Below, piece after piece: positions 1 to 8,265 of a stretch of 64,000 nucleotides of DNA. The translations under genes were made by a program, and so were the position numbers. The stretch's first letter is position 1, and the number at the start of each line of letters is the position of its first letter. This stretch comes from CAVSUZ01 sp963795415 (GTDB taxonomy: Bacteria; Pseudomonadota; Alphaproteobacteria; Acetobacterales; Acetobacteraceae): contig CAWCHQ010000001.1 of the NCBI GenBank assembly GCA_963795415.1, positions 434,001-498,000 on the forward strand. Direction: 5' to 3'. The notes under the pieces are model-generated. The model had not been told where the DNA came from, made no database searches, and saw only the letters and a program-made list of their open reading frames with translations.

Positions 1-470
1 TCCGCCGCGAACACGTCTTGCGATAGGTACGCCCCGCTCGCTCTGCGAATTTGCCCGAACTCGCCCGCCGCGATTTTCGCGCGCAACACCTCCACCAGCG
101 GATAGCCGCGATACGTGTATGCGACCGCGCCGACCCGTCTGGCCTGCGCGGCCGCCGCGATCATCCGTCCGGCATCCTCGATCCGCGTCGCCATCGGCTT
201 TTCACATAGCACGTGCGCGCCGGCTTCCAGCGCTGCGATGCTATGTTCCGCGTGCAGATGATGCGGCGAGCAGACATGCACGATCTCCGGCTTCGTTTCC
301 CGCAGCATGCGCGCGGGATCGTCGAATGGTGGTGCATGACCGAACGCGCCGGCGCCTGCGAGCGTGCGTCCGCAAACCCCGACCAGTTCGCCGCGCAGCT
401 CGCGGATCAGCCGCACATGCACATGCGCGATTCCGCCCGTCCCGATGATCGCGACGCGGGGAGGAGTCAT
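1..470 (-). CDS. Gfo/Idh/MocA family oxidoreductase (3' part beyond window)
   Basis: NAD(P)-dependent sugar/inositol-type dehydrogenase, cytosolic. The visible 156 residues show the N-terminal Rossmann fold with the dinucleotide loop GTGGIAHVH (about residues 10-18) and the family EKP motif (residues 90-92), which carries the catalytic-region lysine. The C-terminal alpha/beta substrate domain lies off the window. The ATG at 470 shares its A with the TGA of the upstream IolE-like gene (TGATG), so translation is probably coupled. It is the third Gfo/Idh/MocA gene in this cluster. The substrate cannot be read from the sequence. Confidence 0.85.
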   Translation of the reverse strand, partial: MTPPRVAIIGTGGIAHVHVRLIRELRGELVGVCGRTLAGAGAFGHAPPFDDPARMLRETKPEIVHVCSPHHLHAEHSIAALEAGAHVLCEKPMATRIEDAGRMIAAAAQARRVGAVAYTYRGYPLVEVLRAKIAAGEFGQIRRASGAYLSQDVFAA

Positions 471-1379
471 CACGTTTTGCGCTCCGCAATCTCGAACCCG
501 GCCGCGGCCGCCTTGGCGGCCAGATATTCGTACCCGATTCTCGCATAGTGCGCCGGTTCCGCCTTCCTCGGGTCCTGCTCTGCCTCCACCACCAGCCATC
601 CTTCGTAACCACGGTCATGGAGCTGCCGCAGCAGAGGAAGGTAGTCGATGCAACCATCACCCGGGACGGTGAAGATGCCTTGCATGACCGCGCCCATGAA
701 GCTGGCATCGCTGCGGATGGAGTCTTCCAGGATGGTCCGCCGCGCATCCTTGCAGTGGACATGCACCACCCGCTTCAAATGCCGCGCCAGCAATGCCGCC
801 GGATCGCCCTGCGCGAAAAGACAGTGCCCCGTGTCATACAGCAGGCCCACCGAGTTCGCCCGTGTTGCGCATCAGCGCGTCGATGTCGCGATCGGTCTGC
901 ACGATCGTCCCCATATGATGGTGAAACGCCATGCCCACTCCGAACGCGCGCATCCGATCCGCGAGTGCGGTCAGCTTGCGTCCATACGGCGCCCAGTCTT
1001 CGTCGGTCAGAACTGGCCGCTGGGAGGACGGCTGGAAGATCCCGTCATGCCGACCGCGCGACGTATCGGCATACACCACAACTTTGCAGCCCAGGTCGCG
1101 CAGCAGAGTGAGATGCGGCAGCACGGCAGCGAATTCCGTGTCGACATCGCGATCCAGCATGCGCCCGTCATACCAGCCGGAGATCAGTTGCAGCTTGTAC
1201 CCGGCCAGCAGCGGCCCCAGCTCGGCCGCGTTGCGCGGAAACTTGCCGCCCATTTCGATACCGGCGTAACCAGCCTGGCTCGCCTCCGACAGGCACGTCT
1301 CCAGCGGAATGTCGCCGCCGAGTTCCGGTACGTCGTCATTGGTCCAGGTGATGGGGTTGATGCCGATCCGAACCGTCAT
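470..1379 (-). pseudogene. IolE-like sugar phosphate isomerase/epimerase, frameshifted
   Basis: Xylose-isomerase-like TIM barrel resembling myo-inosose-2 dehydratase. The N-terminal part (from ATG 1379) contains GINPITWTNDDVPELGG and GIEMGGKFPR, typical of the IolE family, and runs to about residue 178. The rest (LLYDTGHC, VHVHCKD, GWLVVEAEQDP, the metal-site and C-terminal motifs) continues in another frame to 470. Removing one base at about 849-854 joins the halves as GELVGLLYDTGH. The start overlaps the preceding oxidoreductase by 44 bp and has a GGAGG-type ribosome site. Known family members dehydrate 2-keto-myo-inositol; related proteins cleave 3-keto-glycosides. Whether the frameshift is real or a sequencing error is open. 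Confidence 0.8.
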
Positions 1380-2298
1380 GACTCCTCCACGCGCGCATCG
1401 CTGATTGTGCGGCCACCAGTGCGGCCACAGCATCCGCCGCCTGCGCACCCTCGCGCGGCCCGCCCGCCGCATAACGAGCGAAACTTTCCGCTTGCAGCCG
1501 GAGCGCATCCAGGAAGGCGCTTTCCGCGTCGGGCGGCCCCAGAAACCGGCACGTCTCGGCGTTGCGCGTGCCGAAAACCTCGGCCCAGCAAACATCGCCC
1601 GCCGGATAGCGCCGGCCAAGCGAAACGAATCCCGTGCTGCCGCGCGACAAGCGGCACAGCACCTGCGCGCTCTCCGTATCGCCGGGCACCGGCGGCTCCG
1701 TGGCCACACCGGCCGCCATGGCACAAGTTTCGGTGATGTCCTGATCCGTCAGCCAGCGGAGCTGATCGAATTCATGCACGCCCATATCGACGAAAATGCC
1801 GCCGCTATTTGCCCGGAACGAGGCCGATGGAGGCTCGCCATCCCATTGGTAACAGGTGGCCAGATAAATATCGCCGAGCGCCCCATCCGCGATGCGCGCG
1901 CGCAACGCGCGCAGCGCCGGGACGAAGCGGCGCCAATAGGCGATCTGCAGCGCGACGCCCGATTGCTCCGCGAGCGCCGCCGCCTCCATTGCCTCGGCCG
2001 GGCTGGCGCCGCAGGGTTTTTCACACAGCACCGGCAGTCCTTGAGTTAGAACATGCTGCACCAGTTCCAGGTGCAAATGTGTTGGCGCCGCGATCAGGAT
2101 GCCGTCCAGCCCGCCGGCATCGAGCATCGCGTCGACGCTGGCATGTACCGTCATGGCACAACCGGCGAGCTGCTGGCGCTGCCGCGCGGAGGATTCGGCG
2201 ATGGAGCTGACCCGGACGCGGTCGCTATTCGCCAAGGCACGAATATGGGTCCGGCCCATCCGCCCGGCCCCGATCAGCCCCAGCTGGAACACCGCCAT
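1336..2298 (-). CDS. Gfo/Idh/MocA oxidoreductase, inositol 2-dehydrogenase-like
   Basis: 320 residues, normal length for the family. The Rossmann N-terminus has GAGRMGRTH (residues 11-19), followed by CEKPCG and, in the C-terminal domain, the substrate-site stretch DMGVHEFDQLRWL, close to the DMxIHDFDxxR motif of inositol dehydrogenases (IolG). Its ATG directly abuts the TGA of the upstream oxidoreductase, and the IolE-like gene starts inside its 3' end. It probably oxidises a cyclitol or sugar hydroxyl with NAD. The IolG resemblance and an IolE-like neighbour favour a keto-cyclitol or keto-sugar pathway, but the true substrate is unknown. Confidence 0.85.
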   Translation of the reverse strand: MAVFQLGLIGAGRMGRTHIRALANSDRVRVSSIAESSARQRQQLAGCAMTVHASVDAMLDAGGLDGILIAAPTHLHLELVQHVLTQGLPVLCEKPCGASPAEAMEAAALAEQSGVALQIAYWRRFVPALRALRARIADGALGDIYLATCYQWDGEPPSASFRANSGGIFVDMGVHEFDQLRWLTDQDITETCAMAAGVATEPPVPGDTESAQVLCRLSRGSTGFVSLGRRYPAGDVCWAEVFGTRNAETCRFLGPPDAESAFLDALRLQAESFARYAAGGPREGAQAADAVAALVAAQSAMRAWRSHDGSDRHQPHHLDQ

Positions 2299-3408
2299 TC
2301 AGCCCGCCGCGATATCGGTTGGCCGCGCCCGGGGACCGCGCCGGCGATGCACGTCGATTACTGATTGGCACAGCGCAACGTCGTGCAGCGCATCCTCCGC
2401 TGAGGTCACCGGCGTCTTTCCGGTGGTCACGCAATCGTGGAAATGAACCAACTCCTGCCGAAAACTTTCTTCGTAGGAGGTGATCTCCTCGGTGTGCCAG
2501 GACCGCCCCGTGCCGATCTCCCCGCCTTCACGGATCAGCATCGTTGGCGCGCTGCGCAGGAACGGTGATGGAAACCCGAGCGTCAGGCGCGACGCCGGCG
2601 CAAAGAACGCGAACTCCATGGCGTAGCGCGTGATTCCCGGAAGATCGACCCAGTTCAGTACGCATTGCGTTGACCCGAAGCGCAACACCGCCGTCAGCGA
2701 GTTCTCGTTGATATCGGCGAACTCAAGCTGATCGGGCTCGCCCAGCACGCCGCGCACCACGTTGAACTCGTGCACCAGGCTGTCCAGCAGCACCAGGTGA
2801 TAGGCGCGGGCGGACAGCGGATCGACGTCGCCGATCGCCGCGGCAATCCGCTTGGCATTGTCCTGCGCAAAGGCTGTCTGCATCGCCTCGGGCAATGGCG
2901 CAGGCTTGTGCAGCCGGTAATGCGCAACATATGGCGCAAACGGCGCTTCCAGCGTGGTTACACGCACCAGGCGGAGATCCTCCATCCGGCGCGCATCGGC
3001 GGCAAAGCGCACAAAGGCTGGATCGTAGCGCTTGTTATACGCCACCATCAGCACCCGCTCCTTGCGCCGCGCCGCCGCGATCATCGCGTGCCCCTCGGCG
3101 ACCGAAAAGCACAGGGGCTTTTCCACGAGCAGGTGCAGGCCGGCTTCCAGTGCAGCTGTTGCGATGGGGGCGTGGCTTCCGGATGTGAGGATCAGCAGCG
3201 CATCCAGCCTCCGGTCGAGCAGCTCCCGCCAGTCGGAACAGGTGAATCCGACCTGGTAATCACGCGCGCATTGATCCCGCGGCACGGGGGACACATCGCA
3301 CAGTGCGGCAATCTCGAACTGCTCCGACAGTTCCCGAAGGTAGTGCAGATGCATGACCTGCGCGATCAAGCCGCAGCCGACGACGCCGACCTTGAGGCGC
3401 GCTTGCAT
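2299..3408 (-). CDS. Gfo/Idh/MocA family oxidoreductase
   Basis: About 369 residues. The N-terminal dinucleotide fold reads VGVVGCGLIAQVMHL, followed by VEKPLCFS (EKP) and AYNKRYDPAF. The C-terminal domain is longer than in its neighbour and contains SLVHEFNVVRGVLGEP. Of three in-frame starts (GTG 3414, ATG 3411, ATG 3408) the last is best spaced (5 nt) from the GAGG ribosome site. It is the first gene after the palindromic operator at 3424-3437, so it likely opens its own transcription unit controlled by the LacI protein encoded just upstream. Substrate unknown; a sugar or glycoside is likely. Confidence 0.85.
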   Translation of the reverse strand: MQARLKVGVVGCGLIAQVMHLHYLRELSEQFEIAALCDVSPVPRDQCARDYQVGFTCSDWRELLDRRLDALLILTSGSHAPIATAALEAGLHLLVEKPLCFSVAEGHAMIAAARRKERVLMVAYNKRYDPAFVRFAADARRMEDLRLVRVTTLEAPFAPYVAHYRLHKPAPLPEAMQTAFAQDNAKRIAAAIGDVDPLSARAYHLVLLDSLVHEFNVVRGVLGEPDQLEFADINENSLTAVLRFGSTQCVLNWVDLPGITRYAMEFAFFAPASRLTLGFPSPFLRSAPTMLIREGGEIGTGRSWHTEEITSYEESFRQELVHFHDCVTTGKTPVTSAEDALHDVALCQSVIDVHRRRGPRARPTDIAAG

Positions 3409-3423
3409 CATCACCTCGACTTG

Positions 3424-3437
3424 TTGGAACGTTCCAA
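3424..3437. promoter_or_regulatory. LacI-type operator, perfect palindrome
   Basis: TTGGAACGTTCCAA, a perfect 14-bp palindrome with central CG as is typical for LacI/GalR sites. It lies between the lacI-type gene and the next oxidoreductase. The same 12-bp core (TGGAACGTTCCA) recurs twice in the divergent promoter region near 17.3-17.4 kb, and a one-mismatch version lies at 8196. Confidence 0.8.
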
Positions 3438-3508
3438 TAGGGTAGTCGCGCGCGTTTCAGCGTGTCAACGCCCGATGGTCAATGCCCCTTGGGGTCAACG
3501 CCCAGGGG

Positions 3509-4546
3509 TCAGCGTCCGGGTGCTGCCGTCGAGCCGCGGATCACCATTTTCAGCTCGACGTTCTTCCGCACGGGTGAGGCGGTCAGCGATCCCGCCAATC
3601 GCTGAGCCAGCGTATCGATCGCCAGCTCCGCCAACTTCGCTTGCGGCTGTGCCACCGTCGTCAGATTGATGCGTGCCAATTTCGCCAGAACGATATCGTC
3701 GAAGCCGACGATCGAAAGCTGCTGCGGCACCTTGATGCCGAGCTTATCTGCCCAATCCAGCAGCTCGATCGCGCCGAGATCGTTCGATGAGAAAATCGCC
3801 GTGACCCGCTTGGATCCGTGCAACACCTCCTCATGCGTCACCTCACGGTTGCCGCGCAGCACTCCGGGCGGGGACCGCCGCCAGTGAAACACGATCGGCT
3901 GCAATCCCGCGTCTGCCATCACCGCCCGATACCCCGCACGCCGCGCCCGGTCGGCGTCATCCTCCACGATCGGGTCGGCGAAATAGGCAATTCGGCGATG
4001 GCCCAGCGACACCAGGTGCCACGTCGCGTCCTTCGCCCCTTGCTGATCGTCGCCGGAGACAAGGTCGCCCCAATCGGCTTTGCAGGCCACGAAGATCGTG
4101 GGAACCTTGCCGGCGATCAGCTGGCGCGTTCGCTCCTGCATGCCGGCATGCGCCAGGAAAATGATGCCCGCGACCCGGTATTCGAGCAAACTTTCCAGCC
4201 CGGCCGCTTCGGCCATATCGGTTTGGCTGTTGACGAACATGACCCGGTAGCCTTGCAGGCTGGCATGGCGCTCGATCTGCTTGGCCATTTCCGCATGAAA
4301 CGGATTTGCCAGATCACCCACCACGACGCCGAAAATCTTTGTCCGCTGCTGAACCAACTGCCGGGCCAGAATATTCGGCCGGTAACCGATGGCGGTGATC
4401 GCTTCCGACACCCGCGCCCGCATCTCGGGCTTCACGCAGCTTGCGTTGCGGATGACGTTCGACACGGTCGATTTGGAAACACCGGCGAGCCGCGCCACGT
4501 CCACGATCGTGGGTGGCTTGGCGAAGACCAATCCGCGATTGCTCAT
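3509..4546 (-). CDS. LacI family transcriptional regulator
   Basis: 345 residues. The N-terminal helix-turn-helix TIVDVARLAGVSKSTVSNVI (about residues 13-32) and the hinge helix YRPNILARQL are classical LacI features, followed by a periplasmic-binding-protein-like effector domain (FGVVVGDLANPFHAE, IVGFDD). The ATG overlaps the stop of the zinc dehydrogenase gene (ATGA), so it is the last gene of the 8133-3509 operon. Four copies of one CG-centred palindrome around this cluster are its probable operators. It is most likely a repressor relieved by a catabolic intermediate of the cluster. Confidence 0.93.
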   Translation of the reverse strand: MSNRGLVFAKPPTIVDVARLAGVSKSTVSNVIRNASCVKPEMRARVSEAITAIGYRPNILARQLVQQRTKIFGVVVGDLANPFHAEMAKQIERHASLQGYRVMFVNSQTDMAEAAGLESLLEYRVAGIIFLAHAGMQERTRQLIAGKVPTIFVACKADWGDLVSGDDQQGAKDATWHLVSLGHRRIAYFADPIVEDDADRARRAGYRAVMADAGLQPIVFHWRRSPPGVLRGNREVTHEEVLHGSKRVTAIFSSNDLGAIELLDWADKLGIKVPQQLSIVGFDDIVLAKLARINLTTVAQPQAKLAELAIDTLAQRLAGSLTASPVRKNVELKMVIRGSTAAPGR

Positions 4547-5691
4547 GTGCGCTGCGGTTCTATCACCACTTTGACCGCCGCCTCCGTCTGGGCCAGCTCA
4601 ACCCCCTCCTGCGCGCGTTCCAGCGGCAAGCGGTGGCTCACAACACGGTCGAAGGGGAGCCTGTCGAGATTGGCGGCCATTAGCCGCATGGCCGGCAGGT
4701 AAGACGTCGCCGTCTCGCCGCCGATCCCGATAATGCTGACGTTACGCGTGCAGATATCGGAGTTCGGGTTGATCGAGACCGGCCCCATATCCACGAACGT
4801 TCCCGCCTCCACGACCACGCCGCCGATGCGCACCAGCCGCAAAGCCTCCAGGAATCCGTCCGGCACCCCGCTGCAAGACAGCACGATATCGGCGCCGAGC
4901 CCGTTCGTCGCTGCCTGCACGCGCGCCAGCCGCTGCTGTGCCGTGGTGCTGCACACATTGAAGGTCAGGCTGGCCCCGAACTCCTGCGCCATCAGCAGCC
5001 GCGAATCGAAGCGATCCGTCGCGATCAGCTTTCCCGCGCCCATCAGCCGGGCCTTGATCAGGTGGCACAGCCCAAGCGGGCCCACGCCCAGTACCGCGAC
5101 GGACATGCCGAAGCGATCCCCGCCCATGATGCCCAGGAGATTTACCGCCGCCTCGAACCCGTGCGTCACCGCCACGATTTCGGTCAGCACCGCGATGTGG
5201 TCCGGCAGATTCTCCGGCACCGAGAAGATCGGCGTGCGGGGAAGCAGATACATATACTCCGACCAGCCGCCGAACAGATGCGGTGGCGATCCGCAATGCA
5301 GGCTGTTCCCGTAATCCTCCATGTGAGTGCAGAAATAATAGGGGTAATGGTTGCGGCAGAAATGACAGGCCCCGCACGGCACGTTGGCGCCCGGCACGAT
5401 ACGATCGCCCGGTTTCAGCGCGCGACCCTCGCTGTCCATCACGGTGCCGCCGGTCGCCACGACGACACCGACATTCTCATGCCCGCAGATTAGCGGGTAG
5501 GTCAGGTCGCGCTCATGCGGCGTGCCGGCATATTGTTTGCTTTCGCCGCGGAACGTATGCTTGTCCGTGCCACAAATGCCGGAATAGTGTACACGCATGA
5601 TGACCGCGCCCGGCTCCGGGTCCGGCATCGCGAATTCCCGCAGGGAGATACGCCCCGGCCTTTCGGTCACCGCCGCACGGACCATGCTCAT
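4543..5691 (-). CDS. Zinc-dependent alcohol dehydrogenase (MDR family)
   Basis: 382 residues, medium-chain dehydrogenase/reductase. The catalytic zinc region has SGICGTDKH (Cys about 40) and CGHE (His about 71). The structural zinc loop CGACHFCRNHYPYYFC (about residues 110-125) carries four cysteines. The NAD domain has VLGVGPLGLCHL. The start overlaps the preceding gene's stop (ATGA) and the end overlaps the lacI-type gene. It probably oxidises a polyol or sugar alcohol intermediate. It is a threonine/sorbitol-dehydrogenase-like member, but the substrate is not evident. Confidence 0.9.
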   Translation of the reverse strand: MSMVRAAVTERPGRISLREFAMPDPEPGAVIMRVHYSGICGTDKHTFRGESKQYAGTPHERDLTYPLICGHENVGVVVATGGTVMDSEGRALKPGDRIVPGANVPCGACHFCRNHYPYYFCTHMEDYGNSLHCGSPPHLFGGWSEYMYLLPRTPIFSVPENLPDHIAVLTEIVAVTHGFEAAVNLLGIMGGDRFGMSVAVLGVGPLGLCHLIKARLMGAGKLIATDRFDSRLLMAQEFGASLTFNVCSTTAQQRLARVQAATNGLGADIVLSCSGVPDGFLEALRLVRIGGVVVEAGTFVDMGPVSINPNSDICTRNVSIIGIGGETATSYLPAMRLMAANLDRLPFDRVVSHRLPLERAQEGVELAQTEAAVKVVIEPQRT

Positions 5692-6653
5692 GTGATTGCC
5701 TCCGGATTGAGTGCAGCGAGCAGCCGAGCAGCCTCCGGGATGCCGGTTTCGGCTGGAACGAGCGGGTCTTCATGCTCGATCGCGAATGTATGGGCTGACG
5801 TCGCTGATAGATCCGCGACGAACTTCCGCCACCAGGCCGCGTCCCGGCCACGGCCGACGGTTGCGAAGTTCCACGGCATCTGCTCCGGCGGCGACGGCCA
5901 GCGGCGATCCATCAACCCGTTCAGCGCCAGGTTGTCCGCGTTGAACACGACGTCCTTGGCATGCGCGTGCCCGACCCGCGCGCGTAGCTTCGCCACCACG
6001 CGGTTGGCATCCATTCCCATCCAGAAGAAATGGCTCGGGTCGATATTGGCGGCGATTGACGGCCCTGCCTCAGCCAGAGCCAGGAAGCTCTCGGTATTAT
6101 ACGCAACCGTGCCGGGATGCAGTTCCAGGCAGATCAACAGCCCGGGGCGTTGGCGCTGAACGAACCGGTCGATCCCGGACCAGTAGTCCAGCACATGCGG
6201 TGCGTGCTGCTGATGCACCGCCTCGAGATACGGCAGATATCCCCCGCAGGCGAAATGCGGTGTCGCATCGCCGGGCGCGCCGCCCGGACAGCCTGCCATT
6301 GCGACGATGCGGTCGACCCCCACTGCCGCCGCCAGCCGAATCGTATCGCGCAGATCCGCGTCATGCCGCGCCGCGATGTCCCGGTCTGGATGCAGCGGAT
6401 TGCCCCACGCGTTGAACGCGCCGATCCGCAACCCGCGTATCGTGATCGCACGCTGCCACTCCGCCCGGAACGCCGGTTCCCGCAACAGCCGCTCGCGATC
6501 ACAATGCGGATACGGCGCATAACCGCCGCTGCCGATCTCCAGATCGGTGATCTCCGGCGCATTGTCCCGCAGCCAGTCCAGCACAGCGGGGAACGGATGC
6601 GCCAGCAGCGCCTCCATCACAACTCCCAGACGAGGCGCCCCCGGCATCGCCAT
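5688..6653 (-). CDS. Sugar phosphate isomerase/epimerase (xylose isomerase-like TIM barrel)
   Basis: 321 residues from ATG 6653, chosen because it overlaps the Rieske gene's TGA (TGATG) and begins the conserved protein; the open frame upstream only shadows the Rieske gene. Barrel motifs include LEIGSGGYAPYPH, GAFNAWGNPLHP, LLICLELHPGT, AANIDPSHFFWMGMD and GHAHAKDV, which would supply the Glu/Asp/His metal ligands of the AP-endonuclease-2-like fold. Relatives are annotated as hydroxypyruvate isomerase, inosose isomerase or keto-glycoside lyase partners. Together with three Gfo/Idh/MocA genes it suggests oxidation followed by isomerisation or elimination. Confidence 0.87.
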   Translation of the reverse strand: MAMPGAPRLGVVMEALLAHPFPAVLDWLRDNAPEITDLEIGSGGYAPYPHCDRERLLREPAFRAEWQRAITIRGLRIGAFNAWGNPLHPDRDIAARHDADLRDTIRLAAAVGVDRIVAMAGCPGGAPGDATPHFACGGYLPYLEAVHQQHAPHVLDYWSGIDRFVQRQRPGLLICLELHPGTVAYNTESFLALAEAGPSIAANIDPSHFFWMGMDANRVVAKLRARVGHAHAKDVVFNADNLALNGLMDRRWPSPPEQMPWNFATVGRGRDAAWWRKFVADLSATSAHTFAIEHEDPLVPAETGIPEAARLLAALNPEAIT

Positions 6654-7018
6654 CACCCGCTTGCCGAGGCGCTCGTCTCGACCAACACGCGACCCCCGAC
6701 GATTTCGACCGAAAATATCTGGATGCGCAGGTTCGCATCCCAGATCGCCTGGCCGGTTGCGATATCGAACTCCCAGCCGTGCCAGGGGCAGGCAATCACC
6801 GGCGTTTCCTCCTTTGCCTCCATCGTGCCGGGCTTTGCTGCCGACAGGCGCGCCGTCAGCACGCCCCGGCACAGCGGGCCGCCCTGATGCGTGCACACCC
6901 CACTGATCGCATGGATGCGGCCGCGCCAGTTGATGATCCCTATCTCCGCCCGCCCGGCGGTTACCACGGAAACCTTCCCGTCGGGAAAATCCTGAACCGA
7001 TCCAACGTCGACGCTCAC
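6653..7018 (-). CDS. Rieske [2Fe-2S] ferredoxin-like protein
   Basis: 121 residues from a GTG at 7018 that overlaps the stop of the amidohydrolase gene (GTGA). The cluster ligands are visible: CTH (Cys 42, His 44) and CPWH (Cys 77, His 80), followed by GWEFD. The spacing of about 32 residues between the two pairs is longer than in minimal ferredoxins. It is a soluble single-domain electron carrier of the type that feeds Rieske oxygenases or a reductase, but no oxygenase gene is present in the window. In this operon it may serve a redox partner encoded elsewhere. Confidence 0.9.
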   Translation of the reverse strand: MSVDVGSVQDFPDGKVSVVTAGRAEIGIINWRGRIHAISGVCTHQGGPLCRGVLTARLSAAKPGTMEAKEETPVIACPWHGWEFDIATGQAIWDANLRIQIFSVEIVGGRVLVETSASASG

Positions 7019-8133
7019 GCCGGCACGGCCGCCCCTGCGGGCAGGGCCAGGTCGACTTCCCGCCAACCGTAAAGGTTCAGCGCATTTTCGAAGAAGATGC
7101 CCCGATGCCAGGAGTCCGGAAGACGCGTGGCGATATAGCCGGTCTCATCCGCGTCCCAGTGCGGGTAATCGGACGAATAACACAACCGCTCCTTCCCGTT
7201 CACCCATCCCAGCAGCTCCGTCACCTGCTCTTGCCGCGGGGAGATTTCGAGCGGCTGCGTCGTCAGCCACACATGTTCATGCACATATTCGCTCGGCAGC
7301 TTGCGCAGCCAGGGCACCTCGCGGCGCAATCCCTTGTATTCGGTGTCGAAGCGCCACAACAGCGAGGGTAGCCAGGCTGCGCCCGCCTCGATCAGCAGCA
7401 GACGCAGGCGGGGGAATTTCTCGAATACGCCATGGCTGACGAATGAAACCAGGTGGGTCATGATCACCTGCGGCCACAGCGTATGAGCCTCGAAATACAG
7501 GTTTATGTTGCCGCCACCGGTGCTGGCCGGATTGGCCCAGCCGCCAGCGCCGCCATGAATCGCGATCGGGCGCCCGGTTTCTTCGGCGGCCGCATAGACC
7601 GGATGAAACAGCGGATGGCCGAACGGATAGTGGTGCGGATTATCCACCAACATCACCTGCACCATTCGCGCATTATCCGCGTGCCGGTAAATCTCCGTCG
7701 CGGCTTCTTCCGGCAATTGCGTCGCCACGATGATGGAGGAGGCGAGGCGCGGATCCTGCGAGAGCCAGCGATCGATCGACCAGTCATTCAACGCACGCGC
7801 CAACTCGGCCGCGAAATACGGATTGTGATGTCCGGCCACATGACTGTCATCGCCGAATGTCAGGATCGCCCGCCGGACATCGCCGCGATCGAGCACCTGG
7901 CGGCGCAGCGTTTCGTAATCTGATCCCGGCGGCCCGCCATCCGGCGGAAACGTGTCGGCGCGCATGAAACCGTGTGGGTTGGGGAGCCCGTCCTGCACGG
8001 TCAGCGGCATGATCCCGGCCGGACCCCGATTGGCGATGTAGTCGCTCCAGCCGCGGGAGAGATATGGCAACAACTCCTCATCCGTCGCGCGCGCGTGATG
8101 CACGTCGCAATCGATAATCGGGCCACCGTACAT
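7015..8133 (-). CDS. Amidohydrolase family 2 protein
   Basis: 372 residues from the ATG at 8133. The N-terminal IIDCDVHH (residues 6-13) is the metal-binding DxHxH-type motif of PF04909. The conserved IAIHGG, LIEAGAAWLP and SSDYPHWD segments complete the active site, with the last Asp as a likely catalytic ligand. Two more in-frame ATGs lie upstream (8157, 8181), each inside a copy of a 24-bp tandem repeat that also duplicates a ribosome site, so up to 16 extra residues (SPKRLHSM repeats) are possible. It is the first gene of an operon running to 3509 in which all genes overlap. Family members hydrolyse or decarboxylate cyclic and aromatic acids; the substrate here is unknown. Confidence 0.88.
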   Translation of the reverse strand: MYGGPIIDCDVHHARATDEELLPYLSRGWSDYIANRGPAGIMPLTVQDGLPNPHGFMRADTFPPDGGPPGSDYETLRRQVLDRGDVRRAILTFGDDSHVAGHHNPYFAAELARALNDWSIDRWLSQDPRLASSIIVATQLPEEAATEIYRHADNARMVQVMLVDNPHHYPFGHPLFHPVYAAAEETGRPIAIHGGAGGWANPASTGGGNINLYFEAHTLWPQVIMTHLVSFVSHGVFEKFPRLRLLLIEAGAAWLPSLLWRFDTEYKGLRREVPWLRKLPSEYVHEHVWLTTQPLEISPRQEQVTELLGWVNGKERLCYSSDYPHWDADETGYIATRLPDSWHRGIFFENALNLYGWREVDLALPAGAAVPA

Positions 8134-8201
8134 GCTATGGAGCCTCTTTGGAGACATGCTATGGAGCCTCTTTGGAGACATGCTATGGAGCCTCTTTGGA
8201 G
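8130..8201. repeat. 24-bp tandem repeat, three perfect copies, at a gene start
   Basis: Three identical 24-bp units (8130-8153, 8154-8177, 8178-8201). On the minus strand each unit contributes AGAGG, a 9-nt spacer and an ATG, so the ribosome site and start codon of the amidohydrolase gene are triplicated in frame. The upstream end of the array merges into the near-palindromic operator at 8196-8209. Confidence 0.95.
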
Positions 8202-8209
8202 CGTTCCAA
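8196..8209. promoter_or_regulatory. Variant LacI-type operator
   Basis: TTGGAGCGTTCCAA differs from the perfect site at 3424 by one base. It lies just upstream of the amidohydrolase operon and downstream of the enolase-family gene, matching a role in controlling the 8133-3509 operon. Part of it coincides with the last repeat unit. Confidence 0.65.
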
Positions 8210-8265
8210 ATCGCCCTTGCGGCATATCGCCGCGCAGGCCCGGATGTCAAGCAAAGCCATTGTAT

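Noticed and set aside
4785..4800. GAACGTTC-like sequence inside the zinc dehydrogenase gene as an operator
   Set aside because: Only eight bases of symmetry and inside coding sequence; lacks the outer TTGG/CCAA.
5688..6896. Longer start (ATG 6896) for the TIM-barrel gene
   Set aside because: The additional 81 codons overlap the Rieske gene and read as its shadow; TGATG coupling supports 6653.
8130..8201. Three direct repeats considered as a CRISPR-like array
   Set aside because: Units are contiguous without spacers and lie at a gene start; no cas gene is present.
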